From a virus: DNA of 41,228 bases. The stretch covers positions 1-41,228 of IMG/VR virus record IMGVR_UViG_3300050821_002563; one strand, 5' to 3'. A program made the position numbers and the translations under genes. Below the pieces are notes generated by a model. The model saw only the letters and a list, made by a program, of their open reading frames with translations, was not told where the DNA came from and searched no databases. Numbering within the stretch: position 1 is the first letter of the stretch; every line of letters begins with the position of its first letter. Of this stretch, positions 12,670-22,183 are shown piece by piece.

Positions 12670-14596
12670 GTTCACACCAGATACTTATGCCTTATATGAG
12701 GACATGCGAGTCTGGGAACGCGACTCCCCAGACTGGGTAGGCGAAGACGGCAAACGCAGCTACCGCCAGCACTGGTCAAGTACAATAAATTCCTGGGTCC
12801 AACAGGCTCGCTCAACTCAAGACAAGCCTAAGAACACCGCCCGCAAAGCCCTACAGCAAGTCGAATACATAGAGGACGCTGCGCAGGTCGCATACAGTAT
12901 AGAGAGGTCGTTGGCGTACCAACCTCTAGCGCTTGCATATGCACAGATACAAGAACAGACAGCCCTTCTTTGTTCTAACCCACCGCGGGGTCATGTGGTG
13001 GCAATGCAAGAATCGGAAGCCGCATATGTGGGCGCTATAAATCAGGTCATAGATGCCGAGTTCAAAGCTAATAACTTTGACCAGACCCTATATGACACTG
13101 TCTATGATGGCGCGTTCTACAACGTCGGCTGGTGGAAAACATCCGTAGATTTTAGTCAGTATGGTGCCTTCGGACAGAAGGGTAAAATCTGCATTGATCG
13201 TGTCGATCCAGAAGACATGCACGTCGATCCTCGCGCTAAGCAACTCAGTTGGGAGTACATGGCATATGTCGTCCAGCAGATGGAGCTGGAGATAGGCGAG
13301 ATCAGGCAGATGTATCCCATCACTGGTTTTGATGTGCCTGATGAATATGAGTCAACCATGTACACAACCATGCAGGATCAGAAGGCTGAGGATACTATCA
13401 TCTCCCCTGTTCAAAAGCTTGCTCGTGGACAAGCTTGGAAGCGACAGAAGATCAAGGTTTATGAGGCTTGGTTTAAGGATACTCGGCTTAAGTTTGTTCC
13501 TGAGCGAGAAGACAAAACAACCATCAATGAACACGGTGAACAGCAATTCGAAAAGAATGTCCTCAAGCTTGACGATGACGGTTTTGTCCTGGGAGATTGG
13601 CTACCTGCTTATCCTAAAGGGCGCTGTATTGTGGTTTGCGAAGGGGTCGTTCTGGAAGATATGCCTAATCGCCTTCCGCATGGACATGCTCCGTATATCC
13701 CCGTCAAACAAGCCCCGTCTAAAAGTCTATTTATACCGGGTGATGCCTCCAGAATCGTTGACATCGCCATCAAAATGAACGATATCATTTCTCGCCTCCA
13801 CGCATATATGCAGAGCGAGATAGAGCGGCCCATGCACGCCTCTATGGGGGTATTTCCTAATGCACAATACTACAAGCGAGTCCCAAACAAATCCGACAGA
13901 ATCGTCTTCATCAACCCCCAAGGCATCTTTATCCGCCCGCCAGCAGTTGAACCGCCTCAAAGTACGTTTGTCTTACTGCAACAGTACCAGTCGTACATGG
14001 ACCTTATCTCGGGTTCAAGCGCCGTCATGCGTGGCACCATTAGTGACGGTGCTCAACTGTCTGCCGAAGCGCTGTCCTCTCTGCAAAACTTCGCTTCCAG
14101 CAGGCTGGCGCTTAAAGCCAAGTATCTGGCATCGGCTGTTAAGGAGCTTACGTATCAGATAATGTGGCTTGCTAGATATGTCATGGATGAGAAGGTGTCA
14201 GTACAAGTAGCTTTGCCTGACGGTACTTCTAAGACAATAGACTGGGAAGGTGATCGCGAAGTGTTTGAAAGCGGAGACGAACAGGCAATTACAGAACTAG
14301 TCTCTACCGAGAACTATGTAGTGGATATCCAAGTTGGTACTGGTACGCCTAATGCTCAGCAGGCACAACAGGCTACAATGGAGCGCTTGTACAATATGAA
14401 AGTGGTGCCACGACGGGTGGTGCTGGACGCTCACCAAGTCCCTGGACGCCAAGCTATTGTCAAGGAAATGGACGACAAGGAAAAACACGACCTGGCGGCA
14501 GAAGCTATGGGTCGCAAAGTGGGAATGCGCGTTGCCAAGATCGAGAAGATGGACGAAAAACCGGGACATCGAGACGGTGTTCCAACTGCAAGTTAG
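12641..14596 (+). CDS. Portal (head-tail connector) protein
   Basis: 651 aa from a GTG start. Long acidic/aromatic N-terminus, wing-type segments (YDTVYDGAFYNVGWWKT, DRVDPEDMHVDPRAKQLS), a stem region, then the clip/crown part with 'MNDIISRLHAYMQSEI', 'INPQGIFIRPP' and a late 'SAEALSSLQNFASSR' helix. This is the layout of podovirus-type portals of 550-700 aa. Twelve copies would form the DNA entry channel and dock the terminase. The C-terminus is highly charged. Placement between terminase and capsid genes supports the call. Confidence 0.85.
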   Translation: MPTEWKPGYKFTPDTYALYEDMRVWERDSPDWVGEDGKRSYRQHWSSTINSWVQQARSTQDKPKNTARKALQQVEYIEDAAQVAYSIERSLAYQPLALAYAQIQEQTALLCSNPPRGHVVAMQESEAAYVGAINQVIDAEFKANNFDQTLYDTVYDGAFYNVGWWKTSVDFSQYGAFGQKGKICIDRVDPEDMHVDPRAKQLSWEYMAYVVQQMELEIGEIRQMYPITGFDVPDEYESTMYTTMQDQKAEDTIISPVQKLARGQAWKRQKIKVYEAWFKDTRLKFVPEREDKTTINEHGEQQFEKNVLKLDDDGFVLGDWLPAYPKGRCIVVCEGVVLEDMPNRLPHGHAPYIPVKQAPSKSLFIPGDASRIVDIAIKMNDIISRLHAYMQSEIERPMHASMGVFPNAQYYKRVPNKSDRIVFINPQGIFIRPPAVEPPQSTFVLLQQYQSYMDLISGSSAVMRGTISDGAQLSAEALSSLQNFASSRLALKAKYLASAVKELTYQIMWLARYVMDEKVSVQVALPDGTSKTIDWEGDREVFESGDEQAITELVSTENYVVDIQVGTGTPNAQQAQQATMERLYNMKVVPRRVVLDAHQVPGRQAIVKEMDDKEKHDLAAEAMGRKVGMRVAKIEKMDEKPGHRDGVPTAS

Positions 14597-14625
14597 ACCT
14601 TGATAAATTTGGCACCTCGGGTAGT

Positions 14626-14640
14626 ATTGTCGTATTGTCG
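14626..14640 (-). promoter_or_regulatory. Intergenic motif copy 2
   Basis: On the plus strand ATTGTCGTATTGTCG, a tandem of TATTGTCG; its complement is CGACAATACGACAAT. It lies in the 60-nt gap after the portal gene, 16 nt before the next start. The surrounding 20 bases are identical to copy 4 at 33078. Confidence 0.6.
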
Positions 14641-14656
14641 AACCGAGGAGTAAAAC

Positions 14657-15196
14657 ATGCCTTCAACCCTTCCAGTCCTTACTACTCCGGGTCAAGGTAT
14701 CCGAAACACCGTCCCTGGTGCGGGTTTCACGTTCGGTATCGACGGCGGTGCCGCAACCGGCGTTTCAGAAATTATGCCTGGCAGCATTACTACTGCTGCG
14801 ATGTCGGCAAACCTTACTCAGCTTCAAGTCTTCAACCTTACAACCGCTAACATCCTTGGCATGTTTGCAACTCCGGTTGTGTTGATCCCGGCTCCTGGAG
14901 CTGGTAAGTCTATTGTCGTTGACTATATCCTATTTAGAATGATTGCTACAGCCACCTCATTTGCTTCTGGTGGTGTTGTCACCATTGGCTACAACGGCGG
15001 TGCCGCAGTAGCTAACACACTTGCTGCTGCCATTATCAACGCCGCAGGCCCTGGTACTGTAGACACGCTCGTTGTTACGGGCGCTTCGAACATCACCGCT
15101 ACTCAAAACGCTGCTGTCCAAATTTCAAATGCAACCGGCGCTTTCACCACCGGCACAGGTAACGCCAACATATTCATCTGGTACTCCATTGTATAA
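14657..15196 (+). CDS. Head decoration/structural-type protein
   Basis: 179 aa, low in charge and rich in Ala, Gly, Thr and Val (VVTIGYNGGAAVANTLAAA, TATQNAAVQISNATGAF). The beta-rich composition is typical of phage decoration or minor capsid proteins. It begins an operon segment just after motif copy 2 with GAGGAGTAAAAC as the ribosome site. A role on the capsid surface is inferred from position and composition. Confidence 0.7.
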   Translation: MPSTLPVLTTPGQGIRNTVPGAGFTFGIDGGAATGVSEIMPGSITTAAMSANLTQLQVFNLTTANILGMFATPVVLIPAPGAGKSIVVDYILFRMIATATSFASGGVVTIGYNGGAAVANTLAAAIINAAGPGTVDTLVVTGASNITATQNAAVQISNATGAFTTGTGNANIFIWYSIV

Positions 15197-15355
15197 ATGC
15201 CACTAGACAAAAGCGGTAGCAAAGAATCCGTTGGAACCAATATCAAGCGCGAAGAAGAAGCAGGCAAGAAACCCAAGCAAGCAATAGCGATTGCCTTGAA
15301 TGTACAACGTAAGGCTAGGGGTTTACCAGAACGCAGATCTAAACGAGGCCGCTAA
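15197..15355 (+). CDS. 52-aa basic head-region protein
   Basis: MPLDKSGSKESVGTNIKREE, then AGKKPKQAIAIALNVQRKAR and a basic end. The pattern 'S.E(S/V)V..NI..E..AGK..KQA(I/V)AIAL..(Q/A)RKA' is a recurrent small phage protein found near portal and capsid genes, function unknown. It starts directly after the previous stop and its TAA overlaps the next ATG. Confidence 0.8.
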   Translation: MPLDKSGSKESVGTNIKREEEAGKKPKQAIAIALNVQRKARGLPERRSKRGR

Positions 15356-15768
15356 TGGCAGTTCTTCCAGTAACAGCACAGCAGGCATATGTAAGTGTGC
15401 AAGCATACTTGGGCTTGCCGGACTACACTCACCAAACTGTCATTGATTTTGTCTCACAAACTACCTTTACGGCCAACGCGCCTTTGATTACAACTGTCAC
15501 TGTTCCAGCAAACACCACAGACCAATCAGTCAACCTGGCCACCACTTTCCCTGGCATAACAGCGGTGCTCTTTCTAAGCGTAGCCGATGTAACTAATCCT
15601 GGCCAACCCTTTAGCATCACAACCACTTCAGGTTCTGGAAGAATCCAAATAGCGGCAAGCTCTTGTGCTGCATATCTAACGAATAGCATAACTCCGCCCA
15701 CCCTATTTCTAACTAACCCTAGTGTCACCACCGCTAGTGTCATCTATATAGGTATTTTGACTAACTAG
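15355..15768 (+). CDS. Structural-type protein, 137 aa
   Basis: MAVLPVTAQQAYVSVQAYLG, then Thr/Val/Ala-rich beta-type sequence (TVTVPANTTDQSVNLATTF) ending IYIGILTN. Few charged residues, like the neighbour at 14657, suggesting a second capsid-surface or head-completion protein. No family recognised. Confidence 0.66.
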   Translation: MAVLPVTAQQAYVSVQAYLGLPDYTHQTVIDFVSQTTFTANAPLITTVTVPANTTDQSVNLATTFPGITAVLFLSVADVTNPGQPFSITTTSGSGRIQIAASSCAAYLTNSITPPTLFLTNPSVTTASVIYIGILTN

Positions 15769-15817
15769 ATCCGCCTATTTACTTAGGTTCAGCGACCGTG
15801 TAATTTAATCAGCAATA

Positions 15818-15832
15818 CGACTGTTCGAATGT
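15818..15832 (+). promoter_or_regulatory. Intergenic motif copy 3
   Basis: CGACTGTTCGAATGT, in the 77-nt gap between 15768 and 15846 and 14 nt before the next start codon. It is preceded by AATA as in copy 5. Confidence 0.5.
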
Positions 15833-15845
15833 ACGGAAGCTGATC

Positions 15846-16142
15846 GTGGATCTTTTCTCCCAACTTCAAAGCACCATGGCCGGTTCACAAGCAGGTGACA
15901 AGGCTATGGACAATGGCCTGATTCCTTCTTCTTCTCAGCCCCGTGGCTCACAACAGTTGTGGATTGCTGCAATAGCCGCAGTTAGAAGTGAGATTCTCAA
16001 CCTGAACAAATTGGCTGATTCACTGCGGCGTGTTGGCGAAGAACAATGCGACCGAGAAGTAATTGGCTGCACACACAAATTACAAGGTGTTCTCGACAAG
16101 CTCAAGACCAAGATGTCTGAGATGAATGAGAGCGCCACTTAA
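15846..16142 (+). CDS. Hypothetical helical protein, 98 aa
   Basis: Starts with GTG (MDLFSQLQSTMAGSQAGDKAMD). The C-terminal two thirds are helical and amphipathic (AAIAAVRSEILNLNKLADSL; LQGVLDKLKTKMSEMNE). It lies between head proteins and the scaffold with an 8-nt gap to the next gene. Possibly a small assembly factor; no family recognised. Confidence 0.66.
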   Translation: MDLFSQLQSTMAGSQAGDKAMDNGLIPSSSQPRGSQQLWIAAIAAVRSEILNLNKLADSLRRVGEEQCDREVIGCTHKLQGVLDKLKTKMSEMNESAT

Positions 16143-16150
16143 GGAGCACA

Positions 16151-17002
16151 ATGCCTGACGACGCCTTACAAGATAATCGCCCACAAATCCTCAAAGATCT
16201 CGACGACTTTAATACCGCTCCAGAATTTGGCATGATGGGCATTTTGCAAGAGCAGCTTAACGAGCAGGCTCCTGAGCCAGCCGAGCCTCCTAAAGAAGAC
16301 AAGCCCGCTGAACCCGCTAAACCGGAATACGATTACGAGAAAGCCTATGCTCCGCTTAACTCCACGATTCAAGAGTTGGGCTATCGCATGGATGCTCGCA
16401 TCGGTGATATTGAACGGAACCTCGCTCAGCAAAGACAGCAAGTACCACAGCCAGAACCTCAGTACGATCCTGAACAGCCGGTAACAATGGCTCAGTTGGT
16501 GGCTCTCCAGCAAGAAGTCCGCAACACAGGCAGACAATCAGAAGACGCGCAGCTTCGTTCTGAATATCTAAGAGCCCATTTAGAATACGAACGTTTCAAG
16601 CATCGCAATCCAGATTTCACTGTTACCCCCCAAGAGATTGATGCGGCTTTCAGTCGTCACATGGACTTGAATAGAGCCCGCAACACCAACTGGACTGGCC
16701 ACTTCGCCCAGATTTACGAACAAACAACCCAGCCGCGTATGAAGAACAGAATCGCGGAGCTGGAGAAACAAGTCGAGGAGCTTAGTAAGAAGGCTACCCG
16801 CGCCGAGGCCCCGCCCAAACCGATCTCACCTGCTACGGCTACCCAGCGTAGTGCCAGCGGGGCCACCTCTTCCAGAATTATTGAGTCGCCTGCTTCTGGC
16901 TCGCAGCTCGATATCGTCAATCTGCCCTCGTTCAAGAAAGGCAAGTCGTTCAAGACTTTTGCCAACGACATCAAGCGTCACTACGGAATTACGAATCGCT
17001 AG
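16151..17002 (+). CDS. Capsid scaffolding protein (inferred)
   Basis: 283 aa, very acidic and Pro/Glu-rich at the N-terminus (EPAEPPKEDKPAEPAKPEYD), followed by long Gln/Glu/Arg helices (MKNRIAELEKQVEELSKKA) and a basic C-terminal end (FKKGKSFKTFANDIKRHYG). Acidic coiled-coil body plus basic tail, placed immediately before the major capsid gene, is the standard scaffold layout; the basic tail normally contacts the coat protein. There is no protease domain, so it is probably released intact. Confidence 0.78.
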   Translation: MPDDALQDNRPQILKDLDDFNTAPEFGMMGILQEQLNEQAPEPAEPPKEDKPAEPAKPEYDYEKAYAPLNSTIQELGYRMDARIGDIERNLAQQRQQVPQPEPQYDPEQPVTMAQLVALQQEVRNTGRQSEDAQLRSEYLRAHLEYERFKHRNPDFTVTPQEIDAAFSRHMDLNRARNTNWTGHFAQIYEQTTQPRMKNRIAELEKQVEELSKKATRAEAPPKPISPATATQRSASGATSSRIIESPASGSQLDIVNLPSFKKGKSFKTFANDIKRHYGITNR

Positions 17003-17014
17003 GAGAAGTAAACA

Positions 17015-18046
17015 ATGCCAGTCGCCCTACAGCCAGATACCCTCAATAGCTCGATTCTTCCGTTCTTTAATAGAAAGCTCCGGGACAACTTCTTCGAGTC
17101 TTCGGTGGCGTTTGAACTGTTCAGCTCTCTAATTGAGCGGGTTGACGGTGGTGCCTACCTCCAAGACCAGATCATGTACAACTCCTCCCCGCAGGCAGAT
17201 GTCTGGGCTGGTGGTGTTGCTACAGCCTCGGCTGACTTCATCGGTAATACCACTTCTGCGGTGTTCAACCCCATCTACTATCTAGGAGCCATCGGCATCC
17301 CCGATACTTTTGCTATCTTGAACCAAGGGCAAGGAATGATCGTGGATCTAATCGCCGCACAATACGAGCAGATGCTTATGTCTCTCGTGGACAAGATCAA
17401 CGTGGATATGTTCGGTAACGGCGCAGCTCGGGTAGGAGTGCCAGTCTTGCAGGGTTTACAAGCGATCTGTACGTCGGCAGCCGACCCACCGGCCGGGGCA
17501 TATGGTGGTATCACCCGTAGTGGCAGCTCTGGAACCTATGCTAACCCTACAGGCAATGCCGCTTGGTGGAACGCAAACGTTTTAACAATCAACGGGGGCT
17601 CACAAAACGTCTGGACCGGCACAGTCAACACTGGCGTCAACACAGCCTCTTCATATGGTGCTTACTTTGCGTTCTTGATCGCATCAACAGTCGGTATGTA
17701 CAGACCGTTGGCCATCTTGGCTGACATCATTGCATACCAAGGCTACGGCAACTTGCTGGTTGCTACGGTGCGTCAAACACCGCTGGAGGGTACACTGCGC
17801 AATGGAGCCAGAGGGCTGTCCTTCGCAGACATCCCAATTATCCTGGATATCCACTGCCCCTCCGGCACCATATTCAGCGTCAACGATTTGCTCAAGTGGT
17901 GCATTTGGAAGAACGGAGCCTTCGTGGAGACCCCGTGGCGGCAACCGAGCAATGCGTTAGTAAATCTGAAATATGTAGTGCTGGTCAACGCTTTGAAGCA
18001 TGAGCGTCCCAACACCATGACCGTAATGTCGGGCATCTTGTCGTAA
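17015..18046 (+). CDS. Major capsid protein
   Basis: 343 aa. N-terminal arm 'LNSSILPFFNRKLRDNFFES', a long helix region (MIVDLIAAQYEQMLMSLVDK, INVDMFGNG), a Gly/Ser/Thr loop and a C-terminal domain ending 'HERPNTMTVMSGILS'. Size, single high-position gene after the scaffold and a strong AGGAGAAGTAAACA ribosome site fit an HK97-fold coat protein. Segments like 'GLQAIC' and 'GAYGGITRS' are typical of coat proteins of this kind. The delta-domain-like protease segment is absent. Confidence 0.85.
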   Translation: MPVALQPDTLNSSILPFFNRKLRDNFFESSVAFELFSSLIERVDGGAYLQDQIMYNSSPQADVWAGGVATASADFIGNTTSAVFNPIYYLGAIGIPDTFAILNQGQGMIVDLIAAQYEQMLMSLVDKINVDMFGNGAARVGVPVLQGLQAICTSAADPPAGAYGGITRSGSSGTYANPTGNAAWWNANVLTINGGSQNVWTGTVNTGVNTASSYGAYFAFLIASTVGMYRPLAILADIIAYQGYGNLLVATVRQTPLEGTLRNGARGLSFADIPIILDIHCPSGTIFSVNDLLKWCIWKNGAFVETPWRQPSNALVNLKYVVLVNALKHERPNTMTVMSGILS

Positions 18047-18060
18047 GGAGATAGATAACA

Positions 18061-18585
18061 ATGGCCTCAGCATGGATTTTCCCGACCAGCATATACGGTC
18101 AGTTGTCTGACGTGTATGGTACTGCCATCACGCAGTACAACACGGCACCAAACACTACAGGCTTCCCGCCTGGGGCAGGTTTGATACTCGGACAAAGAGG
18201 ACTCTTGTTTGACTTCACTGAGACTACTCTCTGTAGCATCGGCTCTGGTGGCTGCGCTCAGTTTAGTGCTCTGACTTACACCATTGCTCTCGGTAACGCC
18301 TTCTCCAGCTTGGTGACTACAACCACAGTCAACACCATCCCTATCGTCGCCATCGCTGACAGGTCTGGTGCAACAGCGCTAGTGCAGAACAACTATGCTT
18401 GGTGTACCACTCGTGGACTTGCCTCTTCGTTGGTGCTCACAGGTAAGACAGCTCCTGCGTTCTTGGTGTCTTCTGGTACAGCCGGGACTTTGACAGGTGC
18501 TACACCTGGTACCTCCTCACAAGCAAACATCTTCTTGCTCAGCACCACGACCTCTACTACTAACTGGCCCGTGCAAATCGTTTAA
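18061..18585 (+). CDS. Minor structural protein, 174 aa
   Basis: Thr/Ser/Ala-rich, few charges (TTVNTIPIVAIADRSGATA; GTAGTLTGATPGTSSQ), likely beta-structured. It directly follows the capsid gene with an AAGGAGATAGATAACA ribosome site and is probably a capsid or neck component. No family recognised. Confidence 0.68.
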   Translation: MASAWIFPTSIYGQLSDVYGTAITQYNTAPNTTGFPPGAGLILGQRGLLFDFTETTLCSIGSGGCAQFSALTYTIALGNAFSSLVTTTTVNTIPIVAIADRSGATALVQNNYAWCTTRGLASSLVLTGKTAPAFLVSSGTAGTLTGATPGTSSQANIFLLSTTTSTTNWPVQIV

Positions 18586-18591
18586 ACATGG

Positions 18592-19398
18592 ATGGGACTC
18601 ACTCTACGAGACGGCATATATCAAACTAGGACTCGCATTGGCGAGTTGATAGCCAACTTTTGGGTTGATGAAGATATCATCTATGACCTGAACTATGCTG
18701 CCCAGGACATGTGTTCCGAGGCGCAGTACTTAGAGACGGCTGTTCAGTTCCTCTGGCCTAACGTCCCTGGCACCAACGTACCCATTCAAGAAGCACCACT
18801 GCAACCTTGGGTGGATCAGATACTGAGCGTGGCTATCTATTCAGGGCAACTCTTCCAGTTGCAGTGTGTGGATGCAGCAGACGTACAGATAGCCAGCAGG
18901 GTCGGCAACATTCCGCTTCTCTTCTACACGAAGACAGGCAGCACCATCATGAGTCCACAGGGAACAAGTGGGCAGCCTGGCTCTGGGGATATATCACTGC
19001 TGCCGGTGATGCCAGCATTGCCCAATACCCCAGAGTTCACCACTGTACTTGGGCTGTGGCCAATACCCTCCTCTAACTATGACACCACAATCTGGTGTAC
19101 GCGCTTCCATCCCTTCATGGATAACCCACTGAGTATCTGTGCTATCCCGGCTAGATATTCACAGGGTTGGATTGCTTACGCAGTGGCTCGCTGTAAAGAG
19201 AAAGAGTCTGCCTTTGATGAAGCCACGTATTACCAAGGGATATATGACAAGCACAAAGCGGAGTTTGTTCAGTACTGCATCTCTCACAAGCAATTGAAGA
19301 CACCCCCTACCTATGGTGGCACTGTTTGGCCGTCGCTGGCTCGTGGTTCTTCCAGCATCATCTTCATCGACCAGCAGCCTACTGCTATCAATCCATAG
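18592..19398 (+). CDS. Head-to-tail adaptor-like protein
   Basis: 268 aa. The N-terminal helices 'RDGIYQTRTRIGELIANFW' and 'VDEDIIYDLNYAAQDMCSEA' resemble the start of gp11/gp4-type adaptors that attach under the portal. A beta-rich middle and a late helical segment (YSQGWIAYAVARCKEKESAF) complete the pattern. The gene comes right before the nozzle-like protein, as in podoviruses. Identification is by layout and pattern. Confidence 0.72.
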   Translation: MGLTLRDGIYQTRTRIGELIANFWVDEDIIYDLNYAAQDMCSEAQYLETAVQFLWPNVPGTNVPIQEAPLQPWVDQILSVAIYSGQLFQLQCVDAADVQIASRVGNIPLLFYTKTGSTIMSPQGTSGQPGSGDISLLPVMPALPNTPEFTTVLGLWPIPSSNYDTTIWCTRFHPFMDNPLSICAIPARYSQGWIAYAVARCKEKESAFDEATYYQGIYDKHKAEFVQYCISHKQLKTPPTYGGTVWPSLARGSSSIIFIDQQPTAINP

Positions 19399-19407
19399 GG
19401 GTGAGTC

Positions 19408-21150
19408 ATGGTTCGTAAAACCTCGGGCTCATTCGACGACAGCCTCGCTCAAATCAAGCTCACGGATTTCACTGGTGGCTTGAATACGATGGATGGGCCG
19501 TACTCGCTTGCCGCCAACCAGACACCTAACTGTCAGAACGTCATTGGCTTCCCCGGACGCTTGCTATACGTAGGAGGGTTCAATACCTTTTCTACATTGC
19601 CTTCTAGCAATGTGGACTCGACCTGGGAGTTCTATGACGTAAACAACAACCACCATCTCATGGTGTGGGCTAACGGCAACCTCTACGATTGCGTTAATGG
19701 TGCAGCCTCGCTGATAAAGGCTGGTGCATATACAGTCGGGCAGCAAATTGGGCGCGTCGATCTCGGTGGCATCTTGTACTACACAACCGTGACAGTTCCA
19801 CTCAGACAGTGGAATGGTACGACAGAGCAAGCAGTGGCTAACAGTGGTGGTGTTGGTACAGTGCCGCCGCCGTCTGGTACGGTGCTGGCTGCCTACGCCG
19901 GTTCCCTTATCTGCGGTAATCCCACCGTAAGCGCCGTCAACTATCCAGGCGGCTTTATCTACTGCAACGTCAACGATCCGACAACCTGGATCGGGGCGAA
20001 CCTGAACCAGTTGGGCAGCAATGAGTTCATCATGTGGATCATTCCCCTCGGTGTATCTGCTGCTGGTGTGCCGCCAACCGGCTCATTTATGATTGGTTGC
20101 GCTAACCAGATCTTTGTTTACCAAGGACCACTGAACGCCCTTACCCAGAAGATAGTCAACAGTCCTGTGGGTGCCCAAGACCCTAACTCTGCTCAGTTCG
20201 TTCCTTCGCAAGACCTATTCCCAGGCATCATCTTTCTAGGCAGTGATGGCCAGTTCTGGATTACCAACGGCATCACCACTGGTTGCATAAGCTTGAAGAT
20301 CCTCAACCTGGTCTACAACTTCACTCAGAACTCCAAGCTGATCTTTGCTAAGCCGCGTTACTTCGCTGGCTACAATGCCCGCTACCAATACTATATATGC
20401 GACTTCGGTTCTAATGTGCAGCTAGTGTATATGACACAGACCAAGTCGTGGTGGGTTATTAGTGGCTGGCCATCGGGATCGATCATAACTGGGCATGACA
20501 ATGCTGGGTTTCCAACCAACTTTATAGCCAACACAAACGTCGGTATTACGTCTGGACTATATCAGGTAGGTATAGACTTCACCACCTTTAATGGCGTGAA
20601 CCCTAATGTCTTCTATCAGACAGCTTACTTACACGGTGGCGATCCAGAGTTGTGGAAGGAATGGCAGTGGGTGTTCATAGGGACGCTGACTGTTCAGAGC
20701 ACCTATCAAGTTGTGGCTACAGGGTTGCCACTAGCAACTAACACTCAGCAATCGACCCAGCCTTTATTGTTTGGTAATCCGCTAGCACCAGGGACGCTAG
20801 TGGGAGCTATCTGGGATACGTCTTTGTGGGACCAAGCCCTCTGGACTGGTATTAATACCCTGCAAACTGTGCCCGACTTAGCGCACGGGATGCTATCGGT
20901 GGCGGTGCCTGTATCTAAGTGGGTGGCTAAACCTACAACGCAGCCGTTGCGCTCTAGTGCTGCAAGTTTTACTATTACTTGGGCGTTTGGTCTACCAAAC
21001 TCAGGGACTCCTGCCTTTGATATTAACCAGATCATTGCGAGATTCAATCCTCGTGGCCGCAAGCCAGTCGGCGGTGCTACCGGGACAGCTCAGGCAGGCA
21101 TATTACGTGCTGGTACTGATCCTTTTGTTGGCGTTAATCCTAATAGGTAA
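19408..21150 (+). CDS. Tail nozzle (gp12/gp10-like) protein
   Basis: 580 aa. It opens 'KLTDFTGGLNTMDGPYSLA' and 'NQTPNCQNVIGFPGRLLYVGG', the signature start of podovirus tail tube/nozzle proteins, which list DNA-conduit beta-propeller repeats. Recurrent beta segments follow (MIGCANQIFVYQGP, IIFLGSDGQFWITNG). The C-terminal Gly/Arg-rich end (FNPRGRKPVGG) is short. It extends the adaptor ring and closes the channel before ejection. A GGGGTGAGTC ribosome site precedes the ATG. Confidence 0.8.
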   Translation: MVRKTSGSFDDSLAQIKLTDFTGGLNTMDGPYSLAANQTPNCQNVIGFPGRLLYVGGFNTFSTLPSSNVDSTWEFYDVNNNHHLMVWANGNLYDCVNGAASLIKAGAYTVGQQIGRVDLGGILYYTTVTVPLRQWNGTTEQAVANSGGVGTVPPPSGTVLAAYAGSLICGNPTVSAVNYPGGFIYCNVNDPTTWIGANLNQLGSNEFIMWIIPLGVSAAGVPPTGSFMIGCANQIFVYQGPLNALTQKIVNSPVGAQDPNSAQFVPSQDLFPGIIFLGSDGQFWITNGITTGCISLKILNLVYNFTQNSKLIFAKPRYFAGYNARYQYYICDFGSNVQLVYMTQTKSWWVISGWPSGSIITGHDNAGFPTNFIANTNVGITSGLYQVGIDFTTFNGVNPNVFYQTAYLHGGDPELWKEWQWVFIGTLTVQSTYQVVATGLPLATNTQQSTQPLLFGNPLAPGTLVGAIWDTSLWDQALWTGINTLQTVPDLAHGMLSVAVPVSKWVAKPTTQPLRSSAASFTITWAFGLPNSGTPAFDINQIIARFNPRGRKPVGGATGTAQAGILRAGTDPFVGVNPNR

Positions 21151-22173
21151 ATGACAAACTTCGTACCACCTTTTGTATTCTCTCCCGGCACTGTCATTCA
21201 GTCTGCTCAGGTTAACTCTGACTTCACTGCGGCTGCCACCGTCATTAATGGCAACCTCGACCATACCAACCTGTCGTCTAGCGCTGGTATTACTGGCACA
21301 CAACTCTCTGCCACCGCTGGCATAGTTCAAGGACAACTTGCCCCCATTCTTGGCCCGGTCATGGGTGGTCGTTTAACTGGTGTGACTGGTGCTCCTTTTG
21401 GTGATACCAGTACAACGACAGCTACTATTTTCTATACACCTGCTTACTCTAGCTACATAGCGATACAGAATACAGGCAATAACCTGATAGTCGTGCAGAC
21501 ATTTACTCAAGCATCTCTTGCAGTTGGTGCTTTAACGACCAGTAGTATGTATGACGTATATGTCACCAGCACTAGTTCGACTACTGTAGCTCTGAATGCG
21601 GTGATATGGACTAACGCTACAACCCCCCCTACTCGTGGTGTGGATGTAGCAAACAGGCTGACTCAGAATGGAAACGCAGGAGCACTGTTAGTCGGGTCTA
21701 TATATATAGGTGATATTACAGCCAATACAACTAGTGATAATGGCGGTTCACGCTGTATAAACAATGTCTATAACAAGGTTCAGAAGCACATGTCCATGAA
21801 GTATAACGGAGGTGCTTCCACCGGCTCGGCTTCTTTTAGCGCTATGAATAGCACCAGAGGCACTGGGGCTTTCGGTTGGTGCTTTGCTTTAGCAGATACA
21901 GGGCTAGCAATGAATGCCTCTGTAAATGGTCAGGCAAGCGCAGTTAATCTGATTGCTGCTTTTGCGTTTGTAGACGCCAACTCGGTGCTAATACAGTCGG
22001 CTAGTTTTAGCTATCAAGCATATGTAATGAACTCGGCAGGATATGTACCAGTGTGCGCCACCGCCGCCCCTGCAACTGGGTATAATAATGCAACATTAGA
22101 AATTGCTGCCCCTGTTGGAGGCACAGCCAGTTGTCCTAACGGTGCTACGGCTGGTGCCTCTATAATGTGTTGA
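21151..22173 (+). CDS. Tail fibre/spike-type protein
   Basis: 340 aa. The N-terminus 'PGTVIQSAQVNSDFTAAATV INGNLD' (residues about 11-37) is the common virion-attachment segment of short tail fibres and appendages. The rest is Ser/Thr/Ala/Gly-rich beta sequence with no enzyme motif. The gene abuts the nozzle stop (TAA-ATG). It probably carries receptor binding. The distal part has no family I recognise. Confidence 0.75.
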   Translation: MTNFVPPFVFSPGTVIQSAQVNSDFTAAATVINGNLDHTNLSSSAGITGTQLSATAGIVQGQLAPILGPVMGGRLTGVTGAPFGDTSTTTATIFYTPAYSSYIAIQNTGNNLIVVQTFTQASLAVGALTTSSMYDVYVTSTSSTTVALNAVIWTNATTPPTRGVDVANRLTQNGNAGALLVGSIYIGDITANTTSDNGGSRCINNVYNKVQKHMSMKYNGGASTGSASFSAMNSTRGTGAFGWCFALADTGLAMNASVNGQASAVNLIAAFAFVDANSVLIQSASFSYQAYVMNSAGYVPVCATAAPATGYNNATLEIAAPVGGTASCPNGATAGASIMC

Positions 22174-22183
22174 TGGAGAAGGT

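Noticed and set aside
14626-14640. T7-type RNA polymerase promoter
   Set aside because: TAATACGAC-like words recall T7 promoters, but no phage RNA polymerase gene is present and the rest of the promoter does not match.
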